This document shows, in pieces, positions 45,046 through 58,265 of a DNA stretch of 64,000 nt. The stretch is from assembly GCA_951799445.1 (NCBI GenBank), contig OX637295.1:19716001-19780000 (forward strand), read 5' to 3'. The translations under genes were made by a program, and so were the position numbers. How positions within the stretch are numbered: the stretch's first letter is position 1; each line of letters opens with the position of its first letter. The notes below the pieces were generated by a model that saw only the letters and a list, made by a program, of their open reading frames with translations, made no database searches and was not told the DNA's origin. Source of the stretch: Pseudisothecium myosuroides. Its lineage: Eukaryota; Streptophyta; Bryopsida; Hypnales; Lembophyllaceae.

Positions 45046-45456
45046 TAAGGTAGTGTGCTCTAAAAGCGAGCGGCCTCTTCAAATCGACCCTATATTTAAG
45101 TATGAAATGGATATTAGGTGGTCCTTAAATGTACCTCTCAAGCCATTGAGAGAATCGAGAGAAAAGCATTATCTATTGTAAGAGCCAATCATTGGCCTTC
45201 ATTCACTCAAATCACTTTAGAAGTTGCAAGTGGTCAGATTTTGGAAGACCTAGGGTCACAAATAGGTGCCTACGAGAGTTTAAAAAAAAATCATAAGTAA
45301 TTCCAAAATGATTCAAAAAATATGAAACCACTTGCATTACGTTCCGCATCCATTTTTCTTTCTCTAAAAAATGATCCAAAAATATTTTTGTTTACGGAAA
45401 CTTGTGAAAAAGGCAAACCAGCCCTTAAATGGTCGCTTTTAGGCCATACTACCTTA
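45046..45456 (+). mobile_element. TAAGGTAG-family MITE, copy e (411 bp)
   Basis: TAAGGTAGTGTGCTCTAAAA pairs with TTTTAGGCCATACTACCTTA. The interior carries the family word 'aaatatgaaaccactt' in the same relation. The small frame inside (45118-45300) has no domain. Confidence 0.8.
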
Positions 45457-46444
45457 TCTGTACCAAATAACCTCATGGAACTGAAAGATTGTCATCTAAT
45501 CCCAACAAGTGATCCCAGAACTAGTTTATGAAATTTAGTGCAATACGCTACCTTCAAGATAGACACGCATCAACTTTGGCTACCTTGAGAGTAAGTAGTA
45601 TGAAAGAAAAAAATAAATAAGAAAGGATTTTGCAAGTTGTGAAGGATTATTGGGAGTACTATAACAGAAAATTGACTACATAGATGTTAATTCTAATGTG
45701 GAGGAAGTTGCAAATTGGCTATCAAATTCTATTGTTTGTTGAAGTTTTGGCTAAAATGTCTCTGTTAAAGGCCCTTTTTTACAATGTACTAGTAGTGCAA
45801 GGATTTTTTTGGGTAGAAACTCAGCTAATTTTAGCCAATTTAGGGGGCGCTAGTCTCAACTCTTAGAAAGGGCAGGGAACCAATGTTTTCGGAGAGAAGC
45901 ACTTGCCTATTAGTTCATTGCCAATCAGTGGAATTGGGGAAAAACCCAATTACAATTTGAAAATAGTAGGAAAAACCGGTGAAAAAATCTATGAAATTCC
46001 TATTTAGAGTTAAAAAAAAATAGAGGAAAAAAAACACTCAATACTTCAAAAATGGTTCAATATGGGAATTATAGAAAAATAGTTGATAAAACTCAAATTC
46101 TTCAAAGAATTGCACTAGAAATTGTCCTAAGAAGCACCATGGAGATGGAGAAAAAAATGAAAAAATCTAGCATATTGACACATGCTTATGAAGCAATATG
46201 TATAGATTTGAAATTTTTTGGAGGCACATTCATTTCCAACTCCACATTGTTGTCAAGCAAAATTCCATGGCTCCCACTCTTTCATAAGGCTATCTTTCAT
46301 ATGAATCTGCACCATACAATTTTCACATTGTTTGCATTATAGTACACCACATCTTGAAATTTAATTCATCTTCATGTAACCTTGCATTGGGGTTGTAATG
46401 ACGTACATGCCATCTTTATAGTTGCAAAGTGGTTGTCAATATGT
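45457..46444. other. AT-rich intergenic stretch
   Basis: No gene or transposon end was recognised. Chance frames only. Confidence 0.4.
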
Positions 46445-46870
46445 TTTTTTCATAACTAAGGTTGAGCCACCCATAACCGACCGAATAAGCAATTCCAACA
46501 TGATCTGGAGTAGTGCAAGGCAAAAAATATATTTTTAGAGGTGCATCGATAGAAATGACGGGGATTGTGAAAATTTTGGTAATTTTATTGCTTGAATCGA
46601 AATTACTATGAATTTTGGGAGGCAAAAAGTGCTCCGGACCCATGGTCAATGTGTAGACTCTTTCAATTCCAATCATTCAAGAACTTTTTCCTTATTCAAT
46701 ATTTCCTACTTTCTTTCTCACAACTTGGGACATTTGTCATGAATTTATTAGTTCCAACCATGAAAAGGAAAAAAAAAACATTCTAAGCTTCAAAAAATCT
46801 AGTGTAGTCTTGGTCGGAAATAACTACACCTATAGGTTGGGTATAGGTCACTGGTCGGGAATGGATGTCT
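46445..46870. repeat. Dispersed repeat A, copy 2
   Basis: Same-orientation relative of 12900-13290, with moderate divergence and small indels. No intact frame. Confidence 0.65.
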
Positions 46871-48439
46871 CTACTTTATAGTAGTTCCAATTTGCAATTT
46901 CCAACAAAAAAATTAAATCAGCAATGAATTACAGTGTTGTACAATCTGATAAATTTTCTTTCATACAAACCAAAATATACATTTCAATACCAACAAGATG
47001 ATGGCAAAACCAATCCCACACTCTATTTCACATTACACTCCACACCACTACCAAATACCGTGGAAAGTCTCAGCTATTTGATACGTATAATTGCGTTCAC
47101 CCTTCCATTGTCAATCCACTCCATGTGGCGCACTCAAGCAACCTCACATATACCTCCAACAATGTTATCATTGTATTAAAAAACATATAAAGCGCAAATA
47201 CTTGTTACTAACCATTTCTCAAATGTGTATTCTATCTACATTGGTCCAACATTTTATCCCAAATATCTTGTACATATGTAGAGAATGGAAGCAATTAGGA
47301 GACTATCCATAATGCGCATAGTTACATGAGTTCCAAACCCTTGCCACTGTTTGTCAATAAAAAGGACATACGATCAACCAATGTTGACACTTCAAAAATG
47401 GATGCAACTTATACAAATCTATAGTCACCATCCTCTTCTATACATCTGTGTCAAATGCCCTCTTTGACATAGAGTTAGCCATCGAGAGTCACCATCATCA
47501 CTTGTTCATCTTGGATCCATAACTCTTCATAAATTTTATGTCATTAGTCAAAATATAATTGTTCAAGGTTTTATGTGCAGGCGTCAATCTATCCAACCAA
47601 ATAAAAGTAATTGAATTTTAAAATATATGTATACTTTGAGTTGCCTACTTTGATATGAAAATTTAAAAAACAAATAACTTTGATACTAAAATTTAAAAAA
47701 CAATTAACTTTTATCAATTGTCATGAAACAACACTTTTCATAATTAGGATTTTTTCTAAAATTTCATGCAAATATCTATAACATAAAGTCAATAGAGGGT
47801 GCCTAAGTTTTCAAAAAAACTGAAGTTATCTCTTTAGTCCCTTAGGAATCAAGAACAAAACACTTATAGAAGTACATCTAGAGATTGGAGCATTTATTTC
47901 CAAAGAATTCAACTTTAATTCATCAAGTTTTTTATTTTCATTTTATTTACTCAAAGCATTATGTAAAATACCACCTATAACATTTTATTTTGTAAACAAA
48001 CTTCCTTTTAATAGTTTTAATTGATTAATATGATTTGTTTTGCATTCTTATTTTTTGTGTAGTAAACTCAAGAATTTTTATGCTTTATTCAGTTTTGTTG
48101 GAAAAAAAGATAAATTCTACTTAAATCCAAAGTTTTTTTTACTTTATTCTTAGTGTTGTTTAAACCATGTTCAAAAAATTATTTTATTTTATTTTTCTAC
48201 TTTACTTTGAATTGATGCTTAATTTTTCAATTTTATTTTAAAAGTTCATTGTAATGTCATTTAAAGCTTCTCATGAATATTGAATATATTTTGTTGTAAT
48301 ATAAAGAATTTAACCAAACAAATTTTTAACTTATACTAGCTTCTTTAAGTAGAATTTATCTCTTTTTCCTTGACCTCTTTATTTATTTTTTAACGTGTAA
48401 AACTAAATATATTTAAAAATATCTGTATGTATATCCTTA
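46871..48439. other. AT-rich intergenic stretch
   Basis: Very AT-rich toward the end, with nothing recognised. Two short 'aaaatttaaaaaacaa.taacttt' repeats occur near 47660-47710. Confidence 0.4.
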
Positions 48440-50279
48440 AGTTGTTTGAAGGCAGGGTGAATGCGGAGATAAACAAGATTTTTAAACATAGACCGTCTGA
48501 AGTATAGGTGTTTATTAAAACAATTCTAAGTCTTTTTTACTTGTTTCCCCCCGCATTTGAGTAGTTTACATTACTAAAATTTCATGGGTTTTGCCTCAAA
48601 ATGCAAAATCAGTAAAATCTCTGAAATTTTCCAATTTAATCCTATATTTTTTAAATCAAATTTATTTCAAATATTTATTCAAATTGTGTTTTGAAGGTCA
48701 TTTTTTGAACTGGAATTTTTTTGAGATAAAAACATATTCATATCCATTGAATTATAGAATATTTCTAAAGGAAAATTCTAAAAATCTACATTGTACAAAT
48801 GTAAGAGAACTAACACCAAAATCTACAGACATGCACATGGATGAAATTTTTTTTTTGTGTATTGGGGACATGTTTAGGTTCATCCATTGATCATAATTTG
48901 ATCATTTGGTCCTCAAAGGGTTTAGCAACACTGGGACAAAAAACCATTGAAATTTAAATATCTCATGTCAAATTCTAAGGTATTTGCATATTAATAAATT
49001 ATTTATGAAATTATATAAATAAAAGGTAATGGGATATATGAGAAAACTAACCTCTACTTAAATTGTAGCAGAAGTAGCATCAAAATCACACACGATTGCT
49101 TTAAAAGAATTTACCTCTAATCAAATTAGCAAGGAAATCATATAGACATTCATCCATCATTCATTCTAAGAAACCCTAAACAACTTCTTTTGGGGGAATA
49201 TAAGCTGAAATTTTTAGATTTAAAGAGAAGTTTTTGAAGACATAGTGAGAGCAATACCAGAGGTAAAGACAATCTTTGAGGAGAAGGTAAACTCCAATTT
49301 TTTACACCCAAAGCAACATAACATTGTTTACCAATGAAGCGGGGGCTCATTTTGCATCCTAGCTTGAAAAGGGAACCCTTATAATAAGCAAAATCGTCAT
49401 ATATGTCTCCTCAACCAATCCCAATCCTTAAATTAAGTGATAAGTCCCTCCCATTTATTTAATAAAATGTAATACCTTCCCAACATGAGAGAGGACCATT
49501 GCCTAGATATGAAATGCGTTGACTAGAAATGTGAGGACCATTGCCTAGAAATGTGTTGAACATAGTTTAATTCCATGTACTGGGGCAACATGGCTCGAGA
49601 CAAAGTATACTTGAGATCGATCTCCTAGCACTAAGGACTTTTTTCATTTATTTTGGGTATGCAAAAAGTGAACTTTGTTGGAGTGATGCAGTTCCTTATA
49701 TCTATAAAAATGGATGAAATGTGAAAAATGTGGATAAAATTTAAATTATTCATCCAAAAGAGTATGCAACCATCCAAAAATGAACAATATTGTCTTTAGA
49801 ATATGTAGCAAATCAATAGTTTTATCCACTAAAAATTAGGAAACATGTCGCCTAATATTTCCTCAAGAAAAAATTGTATTGCTTTTAAACGAATTATCAT
49901 TTAGAAAATGATGTTCCCCACACATGTTCTTGAGGAAGGCATGAATTCACAAAGCTTAGAAAAAGAGTGAACTCATCAATGAAGGACCTCGCACATGTGC
50001 AAGGGATAGTAAAATGTAAGGGAAGGAAAGGAATAAGAAGGGGAGGTTTTTATAGCTCCAATATCATATAGCTCTTGCATATTTTTGAGTGAAAAGTGAG
50101 TGGATAAGCACTCAATATGTCAAAATCTCAATTAATAAAATTGAAGCAAAGCACACAAGTGTAGTTATCAAATTATTGTTTCAAAATTCAACAATTCAAA
50201 TACCGATATCAATTCAAGTTGTTAACAAAAGATATTGGATAATCAACATCCTTGTCAACGACCATATACAAATACATAC

Positions 50280-50303
50280 ATACATACATACACATGCACT
50301 AGT
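50280..50303. repeat. (CATA)n microsatellite
   Basis: Short tetranucleotide run. A related CATA/CATG run is at the matching place in unit 2 (about 56985-57015), showing it predates the duplication. Confidence 0.85.
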
Positions 50304-50674
50304 GTACCATATGAGTATATGGGTATATCCAAGTAAACTCTGCCATGTCATTGATTTTGAAATTTTAATATTTTGCCCCCCCGGCTAACCCATTTTCTGA
50401 AATTTTCTGAAAATGGTTCGATTGGTGTTTTTGAGGGGTTAAATTGAGGACATGGAAAATAGTTTGGATGAGGGCGTGGTTAGGGCCCCCTGGAATTGGT
50501 TCTAGGAAGTTGGGAAGGGGGATGGAAGGGGGTGGAAGGGGGGTTGGGTTTGAGGTTGAGACAATGAGATTAGGAAGGAGCGGTCGGGTGTATTGTTTTT
50601 TTTGTTTTTTTTTCAACTAAATTTTGAAAATGGATAAATTTTGTAAATTTTTGCATAAATCTTTCTTCTAAGTA

Positions 50675-50777
50675 CACAAAATAGTGAAATTAGGTTGCTC
50701 CACACTAATTTCTCATATCTAACACTTTCAGACATGGTCAACTATAGTCTGGGGCAACCTAATTTCACTATTTTGTG
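50675..50777. mobile_element. 103-bp MITE with empty site in sister unit
   Basis: The ends CACAAAATAGTGAAATTAGG and their exact inverse are flanked by TA (50673-74, 50778-79). At the equivalent place of unit 2 (57361-57380) the flanks are directly joined with no element. Same family as 15597-15844. Confidence 0.9.
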
Positions 50778-51621
50778 TAGTTGTTTTATGTTTTACAATC
50801 ATGTGCTGATATGCTTGAAAAAAAAGTCTACATGTTATAATTGTTTTGATTATGTTCAAAATTGGATTAAACAAAAAAAATTCATCTTGTTTTCTTCCTT
50901 AAATTTTTTTGCATCGATTGAGTGTAGTTCGTTTAAGTTTCTAAAACTATATAATTTTATCAAGAGGAATGATTTTTTGAAGAAATAGTATTTGAGTTAT
51001 TTATTCATTTTTATTTTGTCTATTTTTGTGATATTCTATTATAATTTTATGTGAAATTCATTTGAATGAAATTACTGTAAAGGTTAATGAAACAAAAGGG
51101 TCAAAAACTTTTGGTGGGTTTTTTGTGTAAGGCGTTTGAGTTTGGGACTTTGGATTTTTCCAATGTTATATTATATATGAATGTGAACAGAATTTGTGTT
51201 TCAAAAGAATTATCCTAGAAGTCACAAAAAGTCAACCTCCACTTGGTTCTTAGTTTATTACTTATTCTAAATTACATTTGAATTATTATTTTTATTTTTG
51301 AGATTTAAAACACGGCCTATTTGCATATTATCTAATGAATCAAATTTTCATCTAAAGTAGTGCAATAAAACTTAAGATTCCCTCATTTTGCAAGTTTGGG
51401 GTCTAAATTCATATTAGTTAGAAGACAGCTCAATTTCATTAGATTACAGGCAATCTTGTCATATTGTCATTGCAAAAGAAAATTATGTTGAATAAGAATT
51501 TCAATCTAGAATAAGAATTATTTGAAGGAATGGAAGGTACTATTTCAATATTTCATAGATTTTAGGATATCTATAATGTGAGAAAGCAACAATGGTTATG
51601 ACATTATTGAACATTCAATAT

Positions 51622-53095
51622 GTGGGTCTATAGACAAGATATGGAAATTATAGTGAGAGGTGCTTTTAAAAGTTCAGTGGCAAAGACGTAGAAATTACGG
51701 CGAGTGGTGATTTTAGAAGTTTAGTGAACAAGACATGGAAATTATGGTGAGCGTTAGTTTTAGAAGTTGAGTGGATAAGACATGAAAATTATGGTGAGTG
51801 ACAATGTTCAAAGTTCAGTGGACAAGACTTGGAAATTATGGTAAGTGGTAGTTTTTGAAGCTCAGTGGACAAGATATGGAAATTATAGTGAGTGGTAGTT
51901 TTTGAAGTTTAGTAAACAAGACATGAAAATTATGGTCAGTGGTAGTTTTTGAAGTTCAGTGGACAAGACCTAGAAATTATGGTCAATGGTAGTTTTCGAA
52001 GTTTAGTGGACAAGATATGGAAATTATGGTGAGAGATGCTTTTGGAAGTTTAATGGCGATGATGCAGAAATTATGGTGAGTGGTGGTTTTTGAAGTTCAG
52101 TGGACAAGTCCTAGAAATTATGGTGAGTGGTAGTTTTTGAAGTTCAGTGGACAAGACATGGAAATTATGGTCAATGGTAGTTTTCGAAGTTTAGTGGACA
52201 AGACATGGAAATTATTGTGAGTGGTAGTTTTGGAAGTTTAGTGGCCATGACATGGAAATTATGGCAAGAGGTGATTTTGGAAGTTCAATGGCGATGATGC
52301 AGAAATTATAGTGAGTAGTGATTTTGGAAGTTTAGTGGATAAGACCTGGAAATTATGGTGAGTGACAGTGTTCGAAGTTCAGTGGACAAGACATGGAAAT
52401 TATGGTGAGTGGTAGTTTTCAAAGTTTAGTGGACAAGACTTGGAAATTATGGTTAGTAGTAGTTTTCGAAGTTTAGTGGCCATGACATGGAAATTATGGC
52501 GAGGGGTGCTTTTGGAAGTTCAATGGCGATGATGCAGAAATTATGGTGAGTGGTAGTTTTCGAAGTTCAGTGGACAAGATATGGAAATTATGGCAAGAGG
52601 TGCTTTTGGAAGTTTAATGGTGATGATGCAGAAATTATGGTGAGTGGTAGTTTTCAAAGTTTAGTGGACAAGACTTAGAAATTATGGTCAGTGGTAGTTT
52701 TCAAAGTTTAATGGACAAGACATGGAAATTATGGTCAATGGTAGTTTTCAAAGTTTAGTGGACAAGACATGGAAATTATGGTGAGTGGTAGTTTTGAAAG
52801 TTTAGTGGCCATGACATGGAAATATATGGCGAGAGGTGCTTTTGGAAGTTCAGTGGCGATGATGCAGAAATTATGGCGAGTGGTGATTTTGGAAGTTTAG
52901 TGGACAAGACCTGGAAATTATGGTGAGTGACAATGTTCGAAGTTCGGTGGACAAGACATGGAAATTATGGTGAGTGGTAGTTTTCGAAGTTTAGTGGACA
53001 AGAGATGGAAATTATGGTGAGTGGTAGTTTTCGAAGTTCAGTAGACAAGACTCATAGAAAGTATGGCAAGTGTAGTTTTAGAAGTTCAATGGCCA
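51622..53095 (+). repeat. 47-bp minisatellite array A (~30 units)
   Basis: The consensus unit reads roughly GTTTTGGAAGTTCAGTGGAC then AAGACATGGAAATTATGGTG then AGTGGTA, 47 bases. Variants replace 'gacaagacatgg' by 'gcgatgatgcag' and 'gagtggtag' by 'gagaggtgc', and variant types recur in higher-order groups. The unit length is not a multiple of three and no long frame spans the array. Confidence 0.9.
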
Positions 53096-53417
53096 AATAT
53101 TTAAAATTATATATCCATATCAAAATGACCACTTTTAGATCAATTGAAGGTAGGGTGAATGCAGAGATAGACAAGATCTTTAAACGTAGATCACTTGAAG
53201 TATAGGTGTTTTCTGAAACAATTCAAAGTCCCTTTTCTTTGTTCTCCCCTACATTTGAGTAGTTTATACGACTAAAATTTTAAAACTAAATCCTTTAAAG
53301 ACAACAAATAGTCTAAATCTCGAAAATAGTGATTATTTATTATATAATTCCTTAAAAAAATTATTCAATGATAGTTTCTAAGCAAAATCTATATGGATAT
53401 GATGCATAGACCATCAA

Positions 53418-54865
53418 CCCCTAATGTCCCATTGTTTATTCGGGGGACAAAATGGATTTTGATTAGGCTCCTACAGTCTCAATATTTGTCATGATTTTTT
53501 GAAACATTTTTTGAAGATGCAAAAACACATTTTGTTTGGTAGAATATAATTTTTATTTCAGTCGTTTTGCTAGAGCAAAAGCTATGGCACAAAAAGCCTT
53601 TTTAAATGTAGCAGGTAGAAAATCTTCTACATAAAAAATTAATTTTAAATTTATTGTTTTTCTTAGATTGTAATCTTATCTACATTAGAAGCTTTGATTC
53701 ATTTAATTTGGATTTGTTTTGTGAAAATTATGGAAAAATCTAATTTTTCAAGCAATAAGCATCTTTTTGAAAAAATAACTTGTAAAATTCAGTTGTAAAC
53801 TCAATTTTTCCAATTAAAAAAAAACTTTACAAGTTTAACCCCTAAAGTCCCAAGGCCATTTTTTTGTCAAAAAAAACTCAAAACTCTCATTTCTGTTGCA
53901 TTCATCCATAAAAGCAGAAAAAACATTTTTTTTAGAATCTAACCATGGGATCTTGAACTTCACTTGTCTAAGATCATGTGGTAAAAATTTCATCAAATTT
54001 GACCATACGGATTGGAAGATATTAGCATTCAAAGTTGGGCAAATTTTTTTTTTTAGATTGCCCAAAAAACAAGATTGTCCATAACTTTCTCATCACTAGT
54101 CCAAATAGAATGAATCAAAGTTTTAGATGTAGACAAACATATAATATTTTAGGAAAAAAAAATTTAAAAATTATTTTCAATTATTTTGATATTTTTTGTG
54201 ATATTTTTTGGGCTGCCCGCCGACCTCCATATTTGGCTTTTTGTGCAATAACTTTTGCTTCTAGGCACCGATTGAAATAAAAATTATATTCCCAAGAAGC
54301 TTATGTGTTTTCCTAGCTTTACAAGAAGTTTTATAAAATTATGATGAATATTGAGACTGAGCGAGCCTACCTGAACTTGCATTTTGGCCCCCTTAGGGCC
54401 AATGGGACTTTAGGGGTTAAGATCTCTTGCTAGAACAATCTCACCATTGAGATTTATTTATCCAATGTGTTCCAATTCCATCTTACCTCCTTCTACTTAA
54501 CAATTTTATAATGATTAAAAATGAATTGTTTTAAGAAAATTCTTAGATTGTGAGCTCAATTCTTCAGTATAAAAAATTAGAAATTCAAAATCACAATAGT
54601 GCAAATTTTTTAAGTTAAAATGATTCAAAGTCAAAAAATATAGTCGAGTAAGGTGCAAATTTTTTTTTCACTTGAATTGCAAATATCTTGTAATCTATAT
54701 GGTCAAAGTTCCAAAAATTTCTTTTGCACATTTATATATTACTTTAGTGCAAGATCCTACAATTAGAGATGCAAAAGAACAAATTTCAAATTTTTTTGCA
54801 CTCTGCAATAGAAATGGCAATATTGAGTGGTTTTTGATGGAAATAAGGCCTTATGACTTCAAAAG
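53418..54865 (+). mobile_element. Diverged piggyBac-like copy, split by a second copy
   Basis: The left end is TCAA (decayed TTAA) then CCCCTAATGTCCCATTG with a subterminal palindrome. The right end is 'aaggccttatgacttcaaaag' then TTAA (54866-54869). Without the 578-bp nested element and its duplicated TTAA the length is about 866, near the family norm. Confidence 0.75.
53839..54416 (-). mobile_element. Nested TTAA-flanked element in reverse (578 bp)
   Basis: TTAA at 53835-53838 and 54417-54420 bracket a perfect 13-bp inverted repeat, CCCCTAAAGTCCC and GGGACTTTAGGGG. Related to the larger family in reverse orientation but internally deleted. The host element resumes on both sides. Confidence 0.85.
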
Positions 54866-55352
54866 TTAACCAATAGTTTTATTAACATTAGAAATTGAAA
54901 ATTGAAAATTCCTACTAAAATTGATTCTAGATTGAACATGACTTGTTTCCTTAAGATTTATTTTCTTCAAATTCAATTTGTTAAATTGTAATTATGGTGA
55001 TTTTCAAAGATTTTTTATTTCAATTATTTAATCAAATTGTGTTCTGAAGATCATTTTTTGAACTGGAAGATTTATTTTTGAGATCATATAACATATCTAT
55101 ATCTATTGAATTATAGAATATTTTTAGAAGAAAAGTTCTAAAAATCTATATCATATAGAGTAGATTTAAAAGAACTAACAATAGAATCTACAAGTTTCAT
55201 TTAGATGGATAAAAAATTAAAAAATTAGTGTACTGGGGACACATATGTTTACGTTCACCTACTAATTATAATTTGAATGTCTGGTCCTCAAATGGTTAGC
55301 AATAATGGGACAAAAAACCATTGAAATTTAAGTACTTCATGTCAAACTCTAA

Positions 55353-55930
55353 CCCCTAAAGGACCATTGTCCCTACGGGGGACAAATGCGTTTTCGGGTA
55401 GGTACCTACACGCTGAAATTTTCTACTGATTTTTTGAAATTTTTTTGGAGGTAGAAAAGTTGATTAGCTTCATGGGAATATAATTTTTTTCACAATCAAA
55501 CCCCGGGAAAAAAAGTTATGACCAAATAAGCTCAAAACAGGGGACGGGGGGCAGCAAAAGAAATTTTGCAAATTTTTTTTTTTTTTTTAATTTTTTTTCT
55601 CATAGATTATATTTTTGTCTATCTGGGAAGCTTTGATTCATTTCATTTGGATTTTTTATGAGGAAGTTATGGACATTCTTGTTTTTCGGGCAGTTAGAGC
55701 ATCTTCTTGAAAAAAATAACTTGTAGGATTCATTTCTGAATGCAATTTTTCAAATTTTTCAAATTTTTTTTTTTGCATGGTTTGGTTTACATGCTAGAAA
55801 AATCTCACCATTGGGATTAATGCATTCTAATTCCATCTAAAATATATGAATATTTTAGATTTTCCTTGTACCTCTACTTTTTTCCATCTAAAATATATGA
55901 ATATTTTAGATTTTCCTACTACATGTGTTT
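55353..55930 (+). mobile_element. 3'-truncated piggyBac-like copy
   Basis: It begins CCCCTAAAGGACCATTGTCC after CTAA (decayed TTAA or an atypical target) and matches copy 1 for about 520 bases. It then ends in a 36-bp tandem duplication ('ttccatctaaaatatatgaa...' at 55831 and again at 55882) with no right terminus. Confidence 0.75.
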
Positions 55931-58265
55931 TTAGTAAAATTTTGTTGAAAATCTCCTTAAAGGTCAGTACTTGTAATCTTATATCTAGGAATATACTTAA
56001 AAACTCACTTAAAACACCCCTTTCTCTTGTAGCGTTGCCATTAAAATTTTTGATTACTTACCCCTCTAAAGCAACATAACATTGTTTATCAATGAGGCAG
56101 GGGTCCCTTCTACATCCTTGAAAAGGAATTCCTTACAATAAACAAAATTATTTCATTGATGATTCCTCATCCAACCCCAATCCTTGAATTAACTAATAAG
56201 TCCCTTCCAGGTATCTTGCAAAGCATAATACCTTCCCAACATGGAGGTAGACCATTGCTTGATTATAAAATGTGTTGAACATGGTTCAATTCCATGCAGT
56301 GAAGCAACATGGCTTGGAACAAAGTGTACGTGAGAATGATTTTTTGGCACCTAGGATTTTATTTATTTATTTTGGATAGTGCTAAAAGTGATCTTTTTTG
56401 AAGCTAGTGATGCAGTTCTTTACATCTATGAAAATGGATGAAATGTGAAAATATAGATGAAATTTAAATCATTCATCCTAAAGCGTGTCCATTCATCCAA
56501 AAATGAAAGATATTTTCTTTAGAATATTTAAAAAATTAGCCAACTTCATTTGCTGGAAATTGTAGATCATGTTTGTCTAATATTTATTCAAGAAAAAATT
56601 GTGTTGCTTTTAAATGAAATATTGCTTAAAAAAACAAAGATGAGATGTTCCCCACAAATGTTGTTGGAGAAGGCATGAACTTACAGAGCTTAAAAAAAGA
56701 GCGAACTCATTAATGAAGGACGCCGCATATATACAAGGGGTAGTGTCGTGGAAGGGAAGGAATAGGAGGGGGGATTTATAGCTCCAATATCATATAGCTC
56801 TTACATGTTTTTGAGTGAAAAGTGTAAGTGGATAGGCACTCAATATATCAAAGCTTCAATTAATAAAATTGAAGTGAGGCACATTTTGCGCAATTCTTTA
56901 ATTATTTTTTGCAAATATCGGTATCAATTCTATTTGTTAACAAAAGATATTGAATAATCAACATCTTTATCAACGACTGTACACAAACACATACATACAT
57001 GCATGCATACATACACATATTATCTTTATAGTGTACCTTACAAGAATATATGTATGTGTATATGTATATATCCAGGTAAACTATGCCATGTCGTTGATTT
57101 TGTAATTTTAATATTTTTTACCTCTGGTTAACCCATTTTCTGAAAATGGTTTGGTTGGTGTTTTTGAGGGGTTAGGTTAAGGACATGGAAAATAGTGTGG
57201 GTGAGGGCGGGGTTATGGGCTTTGAGATTGGTTCTAAAGGGTTGGGGTTGAGGTTAGGACAATTGATTAGGAAGGGTAGGTAGGTTGTATGTTTCTTTTT
57301 TTGGTGTTTTTTTACTAAATTTTGTAAATGGTATAATTATAAATATTGCATAAATTTTCCTTCTTAGTGGTTGTTTTGGGTTTTACAATCATGTATTGAT
57401 ATAGGTAGAAAAAGTGTCATCGTTATAATTGTTTTGATTTTTTTTAATGAATTTAAAAAAACAAATCTTCTTGTTTTTTTCCTAAAGTTTTTTTAGTAAA
57501 TTAAGTGTAAGTTTTCAATTTTTATTTTTATTTTTAAAATTACATATTTATCAAGAGAAATATTTTTAAAAATAAAAATAATTAGACTTTACTTACTAAA
57601 ACAATCTCACCACTGGGATTAGTGCATTTTAATTCCATCTAAAATATATGAATATTTTGGATTATTTTATTTTTTCCATTTTTGTGATATTCTATTATAA
57701 TTTTATGTGAGGTTCATTTGAATAAAAAAAATTATAAAGGTTAATGAAACAAAATTTATGGTGGGGGCGACTGTGTGTAGAAGGAGTATGTATTTCGGAC
57801 TTTGGATTTTTCCAATGCTATATTATATGCCAATGTAAACAAAAATTTGTATCTTAATAGAATTATCTTAGAAGTCACAAAAAGTCGACCTACATTTGGT
57901 TCTTCTTATTCTGAATTGCAATTGAATTATTATTATTATTATTTTTGAGAATGACAACAAAGCCTATTTGCACATTGTCTAATGAATCAAATTTTCATCT
58001 AAAGTGGTGCAACAAAACTTTGGAATCAATCATTCTGCAAGTTTAGGACCTAAAGTTCATATAAACTAGAAGACAACTCAATTTCATTAGATTGCATGCA
58101 GTCCCGCCTTATTGTCATTGTAAAAAAATCATACTAAATAAGAATTTGAATGCAATCTAGAGAGAATTATTCTAGGGTCCAAATAGACAATACTATTTCA
58201 ATATTTCATGGATTTTAGAATAACTATAATGTATGAAAGCAATGATGGTTATGACATTAGTGAAC

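Larger units (their letters stand above)
48440..53136 (+). repeat. 4.7-kb tandem unit 1 (contains minisatellite array A)
   Basis: Order: a ~145-bp segment (48440-48590) that recurs at 53137-53285; an AT-rich segment (48600-48990) that recurs at 54980-55350; a segment (49310-51620) that recurs at 56065-58265; and a 47-bp minisatellite array. No protein-coding frame with a recognisable domain. Flank order and orientation are the same in unit 2, so this reads as a tandem duplication of one large unit rather than independent insertions. Confidence 0.75.

Noticed and set aside
51622..53095. CRISPR-like array
   Set aside because: The repeats are contiguous and variable with no unique spacers, so this is a minisatellite in a plant genome.
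49500..53200. Possible LTR retrotransposon, with 48440-48590 and 53137-53285 as the LTRs
   Set aside because: The repeats are about 145 bp, lack TG...CA ends and a primer site, and the interior has no gag-pol. They are better explained as the starts of two tandem 4.7-kb units.
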